The notes beneath the pieces are model-generated. The model ran no database searches, was not told the DNA's origin, and was given only the letters and a program-made list of their open reading frames with translations. Positions 1-10,070 of a stretch of 64,000 bases of DNA are shown here, piece by piece; position 1 is the first letter of the stretch; the number at the start of each line of letters is the position of its first letter. Source of the stretch: Rhodanobacter sp. LX-99 (GTDB lineage: Bacteria; Pseudomonadota; Gammaproteobacteria; Xanthomonadales; Rhodanobacteraceae); the NCBI RefSeq assembly GCF_018599185.1, contig NZ_JAHFVL010000003.1, positions 310,001-374,000 of the forward strand, in the 5' to 3' direction. The translations under genes and the position numbers were made by a program.

Positions 1-173
1 CCATGCTGGCGGATATGGTAGAAGTCGCCTCTGGCACGGATGGCACCGACACCATGCTTCGCCGGCTGCATGCGCGATCCCAGGCCTGCAGCCTGAAATC
101 GAGAACTCGGCAACGGCATGCCGGCCAGCGACTACTTGTGTCGCCGGCGGGATCTGCCAAGGGGAAGGCGCGC

Positions 174-740
174 GTGTCCGACACCGACATCACCAGCTTG
201 CTTGCACTTGCCCGCGACGGCGAGCCCGCGCAACTGGGCGCCGTGTTCGAAGCGCTGTATCCGGAGTTGCTGCGCCTTGCCAACGCGCGCCTGCACGGCA
301 ACGGGGCCACGCTGACCCCGACTGTGCTGGTGCACGAACTGTTCCTGCGGATCACCCAGGGCAAGCCGCTGTCGCTGACCGACCGCAACCACTTCTTCGC
401 GATCTCGGCACAGGCGATGCGCTGGATCCTGGTCGAGCACGCACGCCAGCGCGTCACCGAGAAACGCGGCGGCGGGCAGGTCATGATCAGCCTCGACGAC
501 CAGGTCCCGCAGGTGCCGGCGGCGACGACCAATGTGCTGGCGCTGGAAGAGTGCCTGCAGGAGCTGGAAGCAATCAGCCCGCAGCGACGCCGGATCGTCG
601 AGCTGCGCTATTTCGCGGGGCTGGAGTTCAGCGAGATCGCGCGCCTGCTGGCGTGCTCCGAACGCACCGTATACCGCGAGTGGGAGCGTGCCCGCGCATT
701 CCTGCAGGCGATGCTCGACGAGGCCGGTGATGGACGCTGA
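174..740 (+). CDS. ECF-type RNA polymerase sigma factor (TIGR02999/ECF43-like)
   Basis: A 188-residue ECF sigma factor that should direct RNA polymerase to a small set of promoters. The region around DRNHFFAISAQAMRWILVEH followed by KRGGG is the typical region-2 signature of the TIGR02999/ECF43 group. The C-terminal half carries the sigma-4 helix-turn-helix (ELRYFAGLEFSEIARLL, then SERTVYREWERAR). The frame stays open to the window edge, but homology begins at GTG 174, which has a purine-rich ribosome site (GGGGAAGG) just upstream. It overlaps the downstream kinase gene by 11 bp, so the two are translationally coupled. In Xanthomonas the related EcfK is activated by threonine phosphorylation by its partner kinase PknS; the same logic is inferred here. 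No anti-sigma gene is seen. Confidence 0.9.
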   Translation: MSDTDITSLLALARDGEPAQLGAVFEALYPELLRLANARLHGNGATLTPTVLVHELFLRITQGKPLSLTDRNHFFAISAQAMRWILVEHARQRVTEKRGGGQVMISLDDQVPQVPAATTNVLALEECLQELEAISPQRRRIVELRYFAGLEFSEIARLLACSERTVYREWERARAFLQAMLDEAGDGR

Positions 741-3351
741 GACGCTGGCTCACTGGCGGGCAGCCGACACGGCCTTCGATCAGTGGCTGGACCTGCCCTA
801 CCACGAACGCGAGGCCTGGCTGGCCGCACAGACGCTGCCGGCGCCGGTGCGGCGGCGGCTCGAGCAACTGCTGGCCGCGCACCGGCAGCCGCGGGCATCG
901 CTGGACCCGTGCGGCGGCGACCTGGCCGGGTGCCGCCTCGGCGGCTGGACCCTGGAAACCGAGCTCGGCCGCGGCGGCATGGCCGTGGTCTATCGCGGCT
1001 GGCGCGAGCAGGGCGTGGCGCGGCAGCAGGCGGCGATCAAGATCCTCACCCTCGGCGCGCTCGGCATCACTGGCCGCGACCGCTTCCAGCGCGAGACGGC
1101 GATCCTCGCCCGCCTCAACCACCCAAACATCACCTCGCTGATCGACTCCGGCGTCGCCGACGACGGTACCTGCTGGCTGGCGATGCCGCTGGTCGAGGGC
1201 GAACGCATCGACCATTGGTGTGAATCGCACGCGCTCGATACGCGCGCGATCGTCCATCTTTGCCTACAGGTCTGCGACGCCGTGGCCTACGCGCACCGCA
1301 ACCTGGTGATCCATCGCGACCTCAAGCCCTCGAACGTGCTGGTCGAAGTCAGCGGCCACGTGCGCCTGCTCGATTTCGGCGTCGGCCAGTTCACCGACTC
1401 CACCGAGGAATGCACGCAGACGATGTTGCGCGCGATGACGCCCGGATACGCGGCGCCCGAACAGCTGCACGGTGCCTTGCCGAGCACCGCCATCGACATC
1501 TACGGCCTCGGCGCCCTGCTCCACCGCCTGCTCACCGGATGCACGCCGCAGACGACGGCCGAAAGCAGCCGATCCACCCGGCCTTCGCTGCTGGTCCGCG
1601 CCGACAGCGACGCCTGCCACCGCCATTACCTGCCGTTGAAAAACGACCTCGACTGGGTGCTGCTCAAGGCCTTGTCCGAAGCACCGGAGCAACGCTATCA
1701 CTCGGCCGAGGCGTTGGCCGACGACCTGCGCCGCTGGCTCGGCGGCCTGCCCGTGCTGGCGCAGAAACCGCGGCCGGGCTACCGGTTGCGCAAGTTCGTC
1801 GGTCGCCACAAGGTCGGCGTCGCCGCGGCGTGCCTACTGCTGTTCACCCTCGCCGGCGGCGTGGCGACCACGCTGTGGCAGGCGGGCATCGCCAAGGAAG
1901 AGGCGGCGAACGCGCGCGTGCAGGCGCAGCGGGCGACCCTGGTGCGCGACTTCCTGCAACACGTCTTCGAATCCACCAACCCGGATGCGGGCGGCATTCC
2001 CAGCGCGCTCGACCTGCTCGACGAAGGCGCCAGCCAGGCGCGCGAGAACATCGTCGCCAGCGATCCGCTGGCCGCCGCCGACATCCTCCACCTGACCGGG
2101 GTTTCGCGCCTGCGCCTGAACCAGCTCGATGACGCCGCGCGCGACCTCGAACAGGCGCTGGAACTGATGGCTGCCGCGGGCGGCGCCGGGCAAACCCAAG
2201 CACGCCAAGCCGGGGCCATCCACAAGGAACTGGCGCGACTGCACCGTGTGCGCGGCAACACAGCCGAAGCGATCCGCCACGCCCGCGCCGCCCTGGCCCT
2301 CGATCATCAACTGGGAACACCGGTCGCCGACCATCTGCGTGCCATGAACGCGCTGGGTATGGCGCTGGCGACCACCGCCCCGGCGGAGGCCGAAGCGCTG
2401 CACCGGCAGGCGCTGGCACGTATCGCCGGGAGCCCGCTGGAAAATTCGCGGCTGCACCTGGACACGCTCAACGGTCTTGCCGTGTCCATCGCCTTCGCCC
2501 GGCCCACGGATTTCGCCGAGCGCATCCAGCTGGAGGAAACACGCCTGCGCCTGGTCCGCGCGCTGGACGGGGAACAGAGTGGCAGTTACGCGTACACCGC
2601 CGCCGATGCCTCCACCACGATGCGCAAGGCCGGCCGGCTCGAGCGCGCCGAGGCATTGGCACGGCAGGCGGTGGAGATCACCGATCGCATCTATACCCGG
2701 CCCCACCTGCATGCGTCGCTCGCCCACTGCAACCTCGCGGCGTACCTGATGCAACGCGGCCGGCATGCGGATGCCCTCGAACACTACGAGACAAGCAGCG
2801 CGATCGACGACCGCATCAAGCGCATGGATCTGCATGCGGAATCCTGCTACCGCGGCCATGCCTATGTACTGACGGCGTTGGATCAACCCGCCCGTGCGGC
2901 CGAAGCGCTGGGCCGGAGTTCGGCCATCATCGGCAAGCACGGCTTGACCCACCAGGGCGCCGGCCTCGCCGCCTGCGGCCTGGCCGCCTCGATCCAGTGG
3001 CGCCGCGGCAAGGCGGAGGCCGCCACGCAAACGCTCGAAGGCTGCGCGCCGCCGGCCGGGATCGAGCCACCGCTGGCCTACCGGCTGGCGCAGGCCGAGC
3101 GGCACGTCCTGGGCAGCAACCACGCGGAGGCGTCACAGCTTCTCGCCGGGCTGCGCAGCGAGCTTCCGCCGGTAAGCCTCGCGCGCGACTGGCAGCGCCC
3201 CTGGATGCTGTCGCTGCTGCTGGCCCGGGACACCGGCGATGCGGCCGCCACGACAGAACTACTCGCTGGCCTGGGCGATTTCGCCGGCGTCACCCCGCTG
3301 GCGCACTGCGTCGCCGCGACCAGCCGGGCCCGCTGCACGGCGCTGCCGTAG
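730..3351 (+). CDS. Membrane serine/threonine protein kinase with TPR-like C-terminus
   Basis: An 873-residue Hanks-type kinase. The glycine loop GRGGMAVVY is at about residue 80, the ATP-binding Lys at 104 (AAIKIL), HRDLKPSN at 195-202 with catalytic Asp197, DFG at 215 (followed by VGQF) and APEQ further on, so the kinase looks catalytically complete. One transmembrane helix lies near residues 363-384. The rest is an extracytoplasmic alpha-helical region with TPR-like repeats (for example DDAARDLEQALELM and HADALEHYETSSAID). ATG 730 overlaps the end of the sigma gene. By analogy with EcfK/PknS pairs it probably senses an envelope signal and phosphorylates the sigma factor; the signal is unknown. 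Confidence 0.9.
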   Translation: MDAETLAHWRAADTAFDQWLDLPYHEREAWLAAQTLPAPVRRRLEQLLAAHRQPRASLDPCGGDLAGCRLGGWTLETELGRGGMAVVYRGWREQGVARQQAAIKILTLGALGITGRDRFQRETAILARLNHPNITSLIDSGVADDGTCWLAMPLVEGERIDHWCESHALDTRAIVHLCLQVCDAVAYAHRNLVIHRDLKPSNVLVEVSGHVRLLDFGVGQFTDSTEECTQTMLRAMTPGYAAPEQLHGALPSTAIDIYGLGALLHRLLTGCTPQTTAESSRSTRPSLLVRADSDACHRHYLPLKNDLDWVLLKALSEAPEQRYHSAEALADDLRRWLGGLPVLAQKPRPGYRLRKFVGRHKVGVAAACLLLFTLAGGVATTLWQAGIAKEEAANARVQAQRATLVRDFLQHVFESTNPDAGGIPSALDLLDEGASQARENIVASDPLAAADILHLTGVSRLRLNQLDDAARDLEQALELMAAAGGAGQTQARQAGAIHKELARLHRVRGNTAEAIRHARAALALDHQLGTPVADHLRAMNALGMALATTAPAEAEALHRQALARIAGSPLENSRLHLDTLNGLAVSIAFARPTDFAERIQLEETRLRLVRALDGEQSGSYAYTAADASTTMRKAGRLERAEALARQAVEITDRIYTRPHLHASLAHCNLAAYLMQRGRHADALEHYETSSAIDDRIKRMDLHAESCYRGHAYVLTALDQPARAAEALGRSSAIIGKHGLTHQGAGLAACGLAASIQWRRGKAEAATQTLEGCAPPAGIEPPLAYRLAQAERHVLGSNHAEASQLLAGLRSELPPVSLARDWQRPWMLSLLLARDTGDAAATTELLAGLGDFAGVTPLAHCVAATSRARCTALP

Positions 3352-3489
3352 GGCGGCGAGCTACCGGCCGCCGGGCCGCCCGCGATGGCGGCTGTCAGTT
3401 TTCGCGCGCAAATCTCGTTTATGGGAGACCCGGACTCGCCGGGCTCGGCCGGGCCGCCGTTTCGGCCCGCCCCAACGAGGGCGCCGCGC

Positions 3490-4650
3490 ATGCACACTTC
3501 TTCCATTTTCCTCGCCGCCTCGGCTCTAGCCGTCGGCATCGCTGCCGCGCTGCCGACGGACGCCAGCGCGCAGACCAAGCCCAGGCCCGCGGAGCTGTAC
3601 ATCGACGTGGCGACCCACGCCATGCCCGGCATGCCCGGCATGGGCGGCATCGGCCGGATGGCGAATGCGATGAGCGGCCAGGCCGCCAGCTACGGCATGG
3701 CGCGCAGCCCCGGCATGGCCGGCAAGTATCTGGACATCGCCCTGCACAACCGCGAGCGACCCGGCACGCCGGCCAGCCAGTTCGTGCCGAAGGGCCTGCG
3801 AGTCGGCGAGCGGATCGACTTGCTGCCCGCGCCGCGTCGCACCGCGACCAACGATTCCGACAGCGCGTCGGCCACTCAGACAGCGGCCGGCGACGGCACC
3901 TTCCGGGTGCGCTACTACTGGGGTTGCGGCGAGCAGGTGCGGGCGGGCCAGCCGGCCGAGTACACGATGACAATCCGCAACGGCAAGCCGGCGCAGAGCG
4001 GCCGCGCACCCACCCCGCGCCAGGTACCGTCGTCGGGTATCGATCCCGGTCCCGAACACGTGCTGTGGCCGAATCCGTCCAGCCGCAAGACGGTTTCCGC
4101 CAAGGGCTCGCTGGTCGGTAGCCACCGCGTGACCAGCGAAGGGCTGCCCGAAACGATGCAGTTCGAGTTGGCTCGCGAGCACGACTTCATGCCCGAGCTG
4201 AAACTGCGCAGCGAGAAAAATTCGCAGCAGGGCACGACGCTGCAGTGGGAGGCGGTGGACGGGGCGCGCGCCTATTTCATCCACGCCACCGCGATGGACG
4301 GCAACACCATCGTGATGTGGAGCAGCGCCGAGGACGGCTACGCCGGCCCGGAACTGATCGGCTACCTGCCCGAAAAGCAGATCGCCCGGTGGATCGGCTC
4401 GCGCACCCTGCTGAACGCTGGCGCGCGCAGTTGCGCCATTCCGCGCGAGGTGTTCGCCGGCAACGGCAACGCCGCGCCGATGCTGCAGATGATCGCCTAC
4501 GGCAGCGAACGCACCATCCGCCAGCCGGGCTGGAACGTGCACCTGCGCAACAAGTCGACCGCGATGCTGATGTCCTTCGGCGCCGGCGCATCCTCCGCGC
4601 CGGTCAAGAGCACGGCCAAGGGCCTGCTGCGCGGGCTGATCGGACGCTGA
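3490..4650 (+). CDS. Exported protein of unknown function
   Basis: A 386-residue protein that I do not recognise. ATG 3490 gives an N-terminus MHTSSIFLAASALAVGIAAA with a signal-peptide pattern and probable cleavage after DASA. The mature N-terminus has a short Met/Gly/Pro repeat (MPGMPGMGGIG, around 3622-3654). The middle holds a segment RVRYYWGCGEQVRAGQPAEY and a later beta-rich part (TLQWEAVDGARAYFIHATAM) resembling a fibronectin- or carbohydrate-binding-like fold, but no family can be named. It lies 138 bp after the kinase and 66 bp before the next gene on the same strand, and may belong to the output of the sigma/kinase pair (inference). Confidence 0.75.
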   Translation: MHTSSIFLAASALAVGIAAALPTDASAQTKPRPAELYIDVATHAMPGMPGMGGIGRMANAMSGQAASYGMARSPGMAGKYLDIALHNRERPGTPASQFVPKGLRVGERIDLLPAPRRTATNDSDSASATQTAAGDGTFRVRYYWGCGEQVRAGQPAEYTMTIRNGKPAQSGRAPTPRQVPSSGIDPGPEHVLWPNPSSRKTVSAKGSLVGSHRVTSEGLPETMQFELAREHDFMPELKLRSEKNSQQGTTLQWEAVDGARAYFIHATAMDGNTIVMWSSAEDGYAGPELIGYLPEKQIARWIGSRTLLNAGARSCAIPREVFAGNGNAAPMLQMIAYGSERTIRQPGWNVHLRNKSTAMLMSFGAGASSAPVKSTAKGLLRGLIGR

Positions 4651-4716
4651 CCGCGTGGCCGGGCGGCGGGCCCGGACACGTCGCACCACTCCCTACTCCT
4701 GCGGTGAACGACGGAC

Positions 4717-7700
4717 ATGACGACGAACTGGAACCACCTGCTCAAACGCATCGCCATCGCCGTTGGCAAGGGCTTGTGGCGAATGGCCGTACTCCTTTTC
4801 GCGCTACTGACCGCAATCGGCACTTTCACCGTCCGCAGGCTGCTGCCGGCCTTGTGGCAGGGGTGGCGGAACACCGTCTGGCCGTTGCTGCGCCGAGGCT
4901 ACCTGAAGCTGCCGCGGCGTCGCCTCGTCGTCGGCATGGCGGGCCTGCTGCTGGTCGCGACTTGCGTGCTGCTGCTTCGCAGTCCCGGCAATGGCAAGGC
5001 GAACCTTTCGGCGCGGACGTCGACGGCCGCCGTCGACACTATGCCGGGCAAGCCGGCGGTGCTCACCTTCGCGCCCGCATCGGCGGCGCCCGGTGCGCCG
5101 GTGCTGCTGAGCGGCGTTCCGGTGGTCGCTGACGAGCGCCTCGATGTGCGTGTCGGCGGCCAGCCCGCGGCAGCCCAACGACTGGCCGACGGCAGTATTC
5201 GGATTCTCGTGCCGCTGTACCTGGGGCCGGACAACTGGCCGGTGCCCCCGGCGCAACCGCAGCCGGTGGAAGTGCATCGGGGCGGCGTGCTGGCAGCCGC
5301 CAGCAAGAGCGGACTGCGGGTCACCGAACTGCAGCGCGCACCGGGCACCACCGCCGGCGTGCAGCGCTCGCTGGCCACAATCACCGGGGCCTACGAGAGC
5401 ATCCTCACCTCCCTGCCGGTGCAGCGCGAGGAAGATCGCGCCTACCGCCAGGCGACGCTGGCGACGCTGCGAGCCCTGGTCAGCGAAGGCGACCACTCGC
5501 TGGCCGCGGTACTCGCCGGCACCTCGCCCTTGCTGGCCGGCGCGGAGGTCGACCTGGAGCTGACCGACGCGCTGCTGGCTTCCAGCGGTGGCGCGGCCTA
5601 CCTCGACGCCTACGCGACCGCCCTGGCCGGCAAGCCATCGGCGGACGGCGATGCGTCGGCCAGCCCGGCCACGGCGCAGGGCCCGCATCGGCGCGCCGGT
5701 CTGAACGTCCTCGCCGTCGCGGCGAAGGCGGCAGGCAACTCGATGGCCGCCACGCTGCAAGCATCCGACCTCGGCTTCCAGCCGCGTTCGTTCAGCGCAT
5801 CCACCAGCGCTGCAGCCTACACCGGCGACCTGCTGAAATCGGCGGGCCTCCTGACCGCCGCATGGGCGGCCGACTCGGCGCTTGCTGGCGGCAGCGCCTT
5901 CGCCACGATGGGGTTGGGAACAGACGGCGATGGCGGTGGCAGCCATTACGTCGTCTCTGGCGGCGGTGTGGCACGCTGCCGGGGCGGCGACGACAAGGCC
6001 TTCGAGATCGCCTGCCTGATGCAGGTCCAGGGCGTGCTTTCCGCGTTCACGCTGGAGGTCGTCAAGCCCACGGCCGAGCTCTACGCCAATACCCTTGGGC
6101 TGGCGTTCGGCGCGGCGGGCGTCGCCGGCAAGGCGATCCCCGGGCACACCATGGTCAGCGCCCTGCTGACCATCACGAGTTTCGTGATGGAGAAGGTCTC
6201 GCTGTCGCTGCTGCCCGCCGAGCTGTCCCGTTTCGAGATCGTCGAACACAAGGGCCTCATGCGCGTGGGCGAGATCGCCAAGGTGACCATCGAGGTAGAG
6301 GCGCGGAACCACCCGCAGACCGTTACCGTCATGGATCTGGTGGATCTGACCAAGATGGTCGTCGGGCCGAATATCAAGTTCAACCAGGCGTACAAGGACG
6401 CCCTGGTGAGCGTGTTCGATTACACCATCGACATTTACCAGGCCGCACTGCGCGGTTCCGAATACATGCAGCGCGGCTCGACCGCGGGGGTGAACCCCGG
6501 CGCGTTCACCATGCCGGCGATGAAGTGGGGCCCGGCCAAGATCACCAGCGACGACTTGGTGACCTTGTTCAGCCAAGACAAGCAAGTGGTCGAGCCGCAG
6601 GAAAAGGCACTGGTGTGGGAAGCCAAGGGGTATGGCAAGACAGGCGTGCGCGCGGAGACGCGCGGAGCCGGCGATCGTAGCAAGGTACTCGTCGATCACA
6701 GCATGTGCCCCGGTTGCGTCTGGAACGGCGGGGCCTTCGGCGAAGACATACTGGTGGAATCCAAGAAAATCGACGTGGGCGTCAAGCTCGAACCGCTCCC
6801 GCGCCACGGCACCGCGCCGATGGAGGTCGAGCTGACCTGGGAAATCGCCGAGGAACTGGAGGACAAAGGTCCGCTGGCCTGCACGGTGGACTTCGGCGAC
6901 GGCTCACCGGTGGAGCACATCGGCGACTGCCGGAAAACCGACTCCGTCTCGCACGAATACCCATACACCTCGCGCCTGAATGCCGACACCGACGGTGCCT
7001 ACGTGGCGACAATCAGCCTGGGTGGTTCCCGGCCCGACGGCTCCACCGAAATCTATCCCGACTGGGAGTTCAAGGTTTCGCCGTCCGGCGGCGAAGCTCC
7101 CCTCGATACAAAGTTCACCTGGAACATTCCGCTGCCGCCGGACCGGACAGCGCCAAGTTGCGTGCTCGATCACGGTGACGGCTCCAGCCAGCAGACCTTC
7201 GACGACTGCACCCGCGCCACCAAGGCCGGGCATCGCTACGAGAAACGGGGCAGCTACGTGGCGACCCTCACCATGGCCAGCGACGGCGCGAAAGACACCA
7301 AGACGGCGCCCGTATCCGTCGCCGAAACCGGCACCTGCACGAACCTGCTGGAGGGCAAGACCTGGACGGGCAGCGTGTCCTACAACCAGTCGCGCGACGT
7401 CTACGACGATCGCGGCAGACATGCCGTCTACAACTTCGCAGTCAGCCTGAGCGCGGACATGCCGGAAGACACCCGCCGGCAATGGCGCGGTGGCGACTAC
7501 CTGGTGCGCTACTTCAGCCCCAACCCCAGCGGAACCGCCAACATCACCTACACCGAGGAGGATTACGACGAACGGGGCGCGCTCACCATGTATGACCGAT
7601 TCACCGGCAACGGCAAGTTGCGGCCGTTCGAGAAGGGCATGTCGGAGGACGGCACGATGCTCATCCTCACCCTGAGGCGCGATTGCACCTATTCGTTCTA

Positions 7701-7989
7701 CCTGCAGGGGCAGGTGTATGGCTCGGGCGAACGATGGGCCGTGATAGGGGACAAGGAGTCGTACGAGGGCCGTCTGTGGCTCCACTCCGTGACGGGCGAG
7801 GGACAGGTCACCTCGTCAAGCCAGATCCAGGGAAGTGCCCAGTTCCCGTCGCTCATCCGCTCCCAGATCGAGGACAACTCCTTCGAGAAGACAAGCTGGA
7901 TAAGCGAGATGAACATCGTCGGCGATGCGCTGGGCGAGGCTGAAATGGGCACGGTCACGGTCCACTGGGACTTCAGGCCGAAAGACTGA
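4717..7989 (+). CDS. Large membrane-anchored protein with PKD-like repeats
   Basis: A 1090-residue protein. An N-terminal cytoplasmic stretch is followed by a transmembrane helix near residues 70-88 (VVGMAGLLLVATCVLLL), so most of it should be periplasmic or surface-exposed. Residues ~110-170 resemble an IPT/TIG-like beta domain. The middle is largely helical with further hydrophobic segments (around GVAGKAIPGHTMVSALLTI). Two PKD-like repeats follow at about 700-770 and 790-858, each with an FGDGS or HGDGS turn and a cysteine pair flanking it. A C-terminal beta-rich domain begins at CTNLLEGKTWTG. No enzyme motif is visible. PKD domains usually serve protein-protein or carbohydrate contacts. 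Its place behind the sigma/kinase genes suggests an envelope or surface role. Confidence 0.75.
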   Translation: MTTNWNHLLKRIAIAVGKGLWRMAVLLFALLTAIGTFTVRRLLPALWQGWRNTVWPLLRRGYLKLPRRRLVVGMAGLLLVATCVLLLRSPGNGKANLSARTSTAAVDTMPGKPAVLTFAPASAAPGAPVLLSGVPVVADERLDVRVGGQPAAAQRLADGSIRILVPLYLGPDNWPVPPAQPQPVEVHRGGVLAAASKSGLRVTELQRAPGTTAGVQRSLATITGAYESILTSLPVQREEDRAYRQATLATLRALVSEGDHSLAAVLAGTSPLLAGAEVDLELTDALLASSGGAAYLDAYATALAGKPSADGDASASPATAQGPHRRAGLNVLAVAAKAAGNSMAATLQASDLGFQPRSFSASTSAAAYTGDLLKSAGLLTAAWAADSALAGGSAFATMGLGTDGDGGGSHYVVSGGGVARCRGGDDKAFEIACLMQVQGVLSAFTLEVVKPTAELYANTLGLAFGAAGVAGKAIPGHTMVSALLTITSFVMEKVSLSLLPAELSRFEIVEHKGLMRVGEIAKVTIEVEARNHPQTVTVMDLVDLTKMVVGPNIKFNQAYKDALVSVFDYTIDIYQAALRGSEYMQRGSTAGVNPGAFTMPAMKWGPAKITSDDLVTLFSQDKQVVEPQEKALVWEAKGYGKTGVRAETRGAGDRSKVLVDHSMCPGCVWNGGAFGEDILVESKKIDVGVKLEPLPRHGTAPMEVELTWEIAEELEDKGPLACTVDFGDGSPVEHIGDCRKTDSVSHEYPYTSRLNADTDGAYVATISLGGSRPDGSTEIYPDWEFKVSPSGGEAPLDTKFTWNIPLPPDRTAPSCVLDHGDGSSQQTFDDCTRATKAGHRYEKRGSYVATLTMASDGAKDTKTAPVSVAETGTCTNLLEGKTWTGSVSYNQSRDVYDDRGRHAVYNFAVSLSADMPEDTRRQWRGGDYLVRYFSPNPSGTANITYTEEDYDERGALTMYDRFTGNGKLRPFEKGMSEDGTMLILTLRRDCTYSFYLQGQVYGSGERWAVIGDKESYEGRLWLHSVTGEGQVTSSSQIQGSAQFPSLIRSQIEDNSFEKTSWISEMNIVGDALGEAEMGTVTVHWDFRPKD

Positions 7990-8009
7990 AGCCCGCGCGG
8001 CCGCCCAGC

Positions 8010-9902
8010 CTACCGGGCGGCGGATATCTGCAGCCGCAGAATCCGCCGCAACTCCAGGATCGCCGCCGGGGTTTCCTGCACGCTGTGCCATGACGGGATG
8101 GCGAGCTCGGAGTCGGCGCCGGCCAGGTGCGCGCTGCGGTACGGCACCACGCCATCGCTGCTGTCCTGCAGCGGGCCCTTCTCTTTGTAGACGCCGACGA
8201 TGGTGTGGTAACGCACGCGCGGCGAGATCGGCAGGTTCGCCGCGGCGACGATGAACGGGTCGGCGTCGCTGAGGTTGTCGATGCTGTTGGGGATGCGCAG
8301 CAACGGGGCGTTGCCGCCTTCGTCGCCGTCGCTCTTGATCAGCTCGGTGATGCTGGCCATTTCCTTCAGCACGCTGACCGGCAGGCGGATCAGGTTGCCG
8401 ATCCAGCGGGCGAGGCGATGTTGCGCGTAGGGCGTGCCGCGATGCGGCGAGGCCAGGAAGACGGCGCGGTTCACCTGCGGCATCGGGGTGAACTGCAGAT
8501 AGCGGCTAAGGCGTTCGCGAAAACGGGCGCGCTTCGCCGCCGACAGGTTCGCGCGCAGCGGGATCAGGCTCCACAGCTTGTCGCCGCTGGACGACACCAG
8601 CAGGCGCGCGATCACGCCGCCCATGCTGTGTCCGATCAGCACCATGTTTTGCGAGGCACGCGCCTGGCCGGACGGGTCGTAATGTTTCAACGTGGCGTCC
8701 AGCGCCTTGCGGATGTTGGCCAGGTTGACCGCAACCGGCAGGTTGGTGGGGTAGTAGACCTCCCACACCTGATAGTTGCGGCGCAGTTCCTCGTCGCCCA
8801 TCACCTCGTTCGCCACGTTGATCCACGCTTCCGGGCTGCTGGCCAGGCCGTGCAGCATCACCACGGTAAGCCGATCGGGGTCGTACGGCTGCATCAGCAG
8901 CACGCGCGGCGTGCGGATGCCGCCTTCGCGTCCCAGCAGCGAACGGATCGACTGGCTGGCGAAACCCGAGCGGGCCAGCCACACGCCGTAGGCCGCGGTG
9001 AAGTTCGCGCCCAGCGGCACCACCCGCCCACCCACCGCGATGGTGTCGTCGCGGTAGGGAGCCCGCACCAACAGACGCACCTGCCGCGTCGCCAGCACGT
9101 CATCCAGCGTGCCGCCATCGAACACCAGCGCACCGGTCATCGAGACATAGTCGGGTTCGCGCCACGGCACCTCGGCATCGGCTTTCTGCTCCGGTGCAAC
9201 GGCCACGAAGTCGGAACCGAAGCCGTCGCGCCGATAGACGTTGCGCAGGCCGTTGAAGCGCAGGTTGGCCGCCGGGATCAGCTCCGCCGGCACCCGAGCA
9301 TCGCCGGCCAGATGCACGTCACTCTGCGGGCGCAGCACGGTCCAGCCGGCCAGCGTGGCATGGGTCCAGCGCGGGTCCAGCCGCGGCAGCTCCAGGAAAA
9401 GGCGGCTCATCACCCGCTGCACGGCGAGGTTGTAGAACCCCGTCACCTGCACCTGGCGCAGCTCGAACGCACGCTCGGCGGGCGAGCGCGCGGTGTAGAA
9501 GAGATACGCATAGGCGTAGCGCGCGGATTGCAGGAAAGCATCCAGCGTCGCGTCGTCCATCGCCACGCCGGGCTGCGATCGATCGGCCTTGAGCGCCCTG
9601 CCCAGCCACAGTTCGGCCAGCGCCGAGAGCCGCTGCTCGTCGGTCAGCCCCGCCGAACGGGCGACGGTACCCGTGCAGCCGGCGAACTCGCGCTGGCAAC
9701 TGTCGACCGTCAGCGCCACCACGTTGAGCGACTGCACGGTGCGGTCGCTCAGGCGGTTGCTGCCGATCACATCGGCACGCCGCTGGTTGACGTAGTCGTT
9801 CGTCTTGACGTGACTCACCCCGACCATCGCGCAAGCATTGAGGCCGAGCAGCCCGATGACGCCCGCGCAGCGCACGATCCAGGCGCACGTTCCGGCTCTC
9901 AT
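8010..9902 (-). CDS. Lipoprotein alpha/beta hydrolase (esterase/lipase family)
   Basis: A 630-residue protein starting at MRAGTCAWIV with a lipoprotein-type signal (hydrophobic stretch, then LNAC), so probably anchored in an envelope membrane. The C-terminal half is an alpha/beta hydrolase: VVMLHGLASSPEAW (oxyanion strand), nucleophile elbow GHSMGGVIARL, SPHRGTPYA, a downstream Asp in SSDGVVPYRS and His in PSWHSVQE. This resembles the PGAP1-like esterase/lipase family. The N-terminal ~250 residues are a conserved non-catalytic domain I cannot name. The reading frame continues upstream into the divergent DUF4105 gene, but the signal sequence fixes the start at 9902. It converges with the PKD gene with 20 bp between stops. 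Confidence 0.85.
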   Translation of the reverse strand: MRAGTCAWIVRCAGVIGLLGLNACAMVGVSHVKTNDYVNQRRADVIGSNRLSDRTVQSLNVVALTVDSCQREFAGCTGTVARSAGLTDEQRLSALAELWLGRALKADRSQPGVAMDDATLDAFLQSARYAYAYLFYTARSPAERAFELRQVQVTGFYNLAVQRVMSRLFLELPRLDPRWTHATLAGWTVLRPQSDVHLAGDARVPAELIPAANLRFNGLRNVYRRDGFGSDFVAVAPEQKADAEVPWREPDYVSMTGALVFDGGTLDDVLATRQVRLLVRAPYRDDTIAVGGRVVPLGANFTAAYGVWLARSGFASQSIRSLLGREGGIRTPRVLLMQPYDPDRLTVVMLHGLASSPEAWINVANEVMGDEELRRNYQVWEVYYPTNLPVAVNLANIRKALDATLKHYDPSGQARASQNMVLIGHSMGGVIARLLVSSSGDKLWSLIPLRANLSAAKRARFRERLSRYLQFTPMPQVNRAVFLASPHRGTPYAQHRLARWIGNLIRLPVSVLKEMASITELIKSDGDEGGNAPLLRIPNSIDNLSDADPFIVAAANLPISPRVRYHTIVGVYKEKGPLQDSSDGVVPYRSAHLAGADSELAIPSWHSVQETPAAILELRRILRLQISAAR

Positions 9903-10070
9903 CGGCCGGCCCCCATCTGCAGTGTCCCCATCGGCGTCTTGTCCTGCGGCCGGACGATGCGGGGATTGTAGCCGCCGCGTCGATGCCTCCGGCATTGTCA
10001 TGCCGCGGCCAAAGCCGCACGCTTGGGTCGTGGACGGATGCCCGGGAACGAGATGGCGACGAAGGGTGGA

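Noticed and set aside
4804..6807. Long open frame antisense to the PKD protein
   Set aside because: High-GC DNA gives long antisense frames; this one has no family similarity, is rich in Arg/His/Ala, and lacks a ribosome site, while the plus-strand frame has clear domains.
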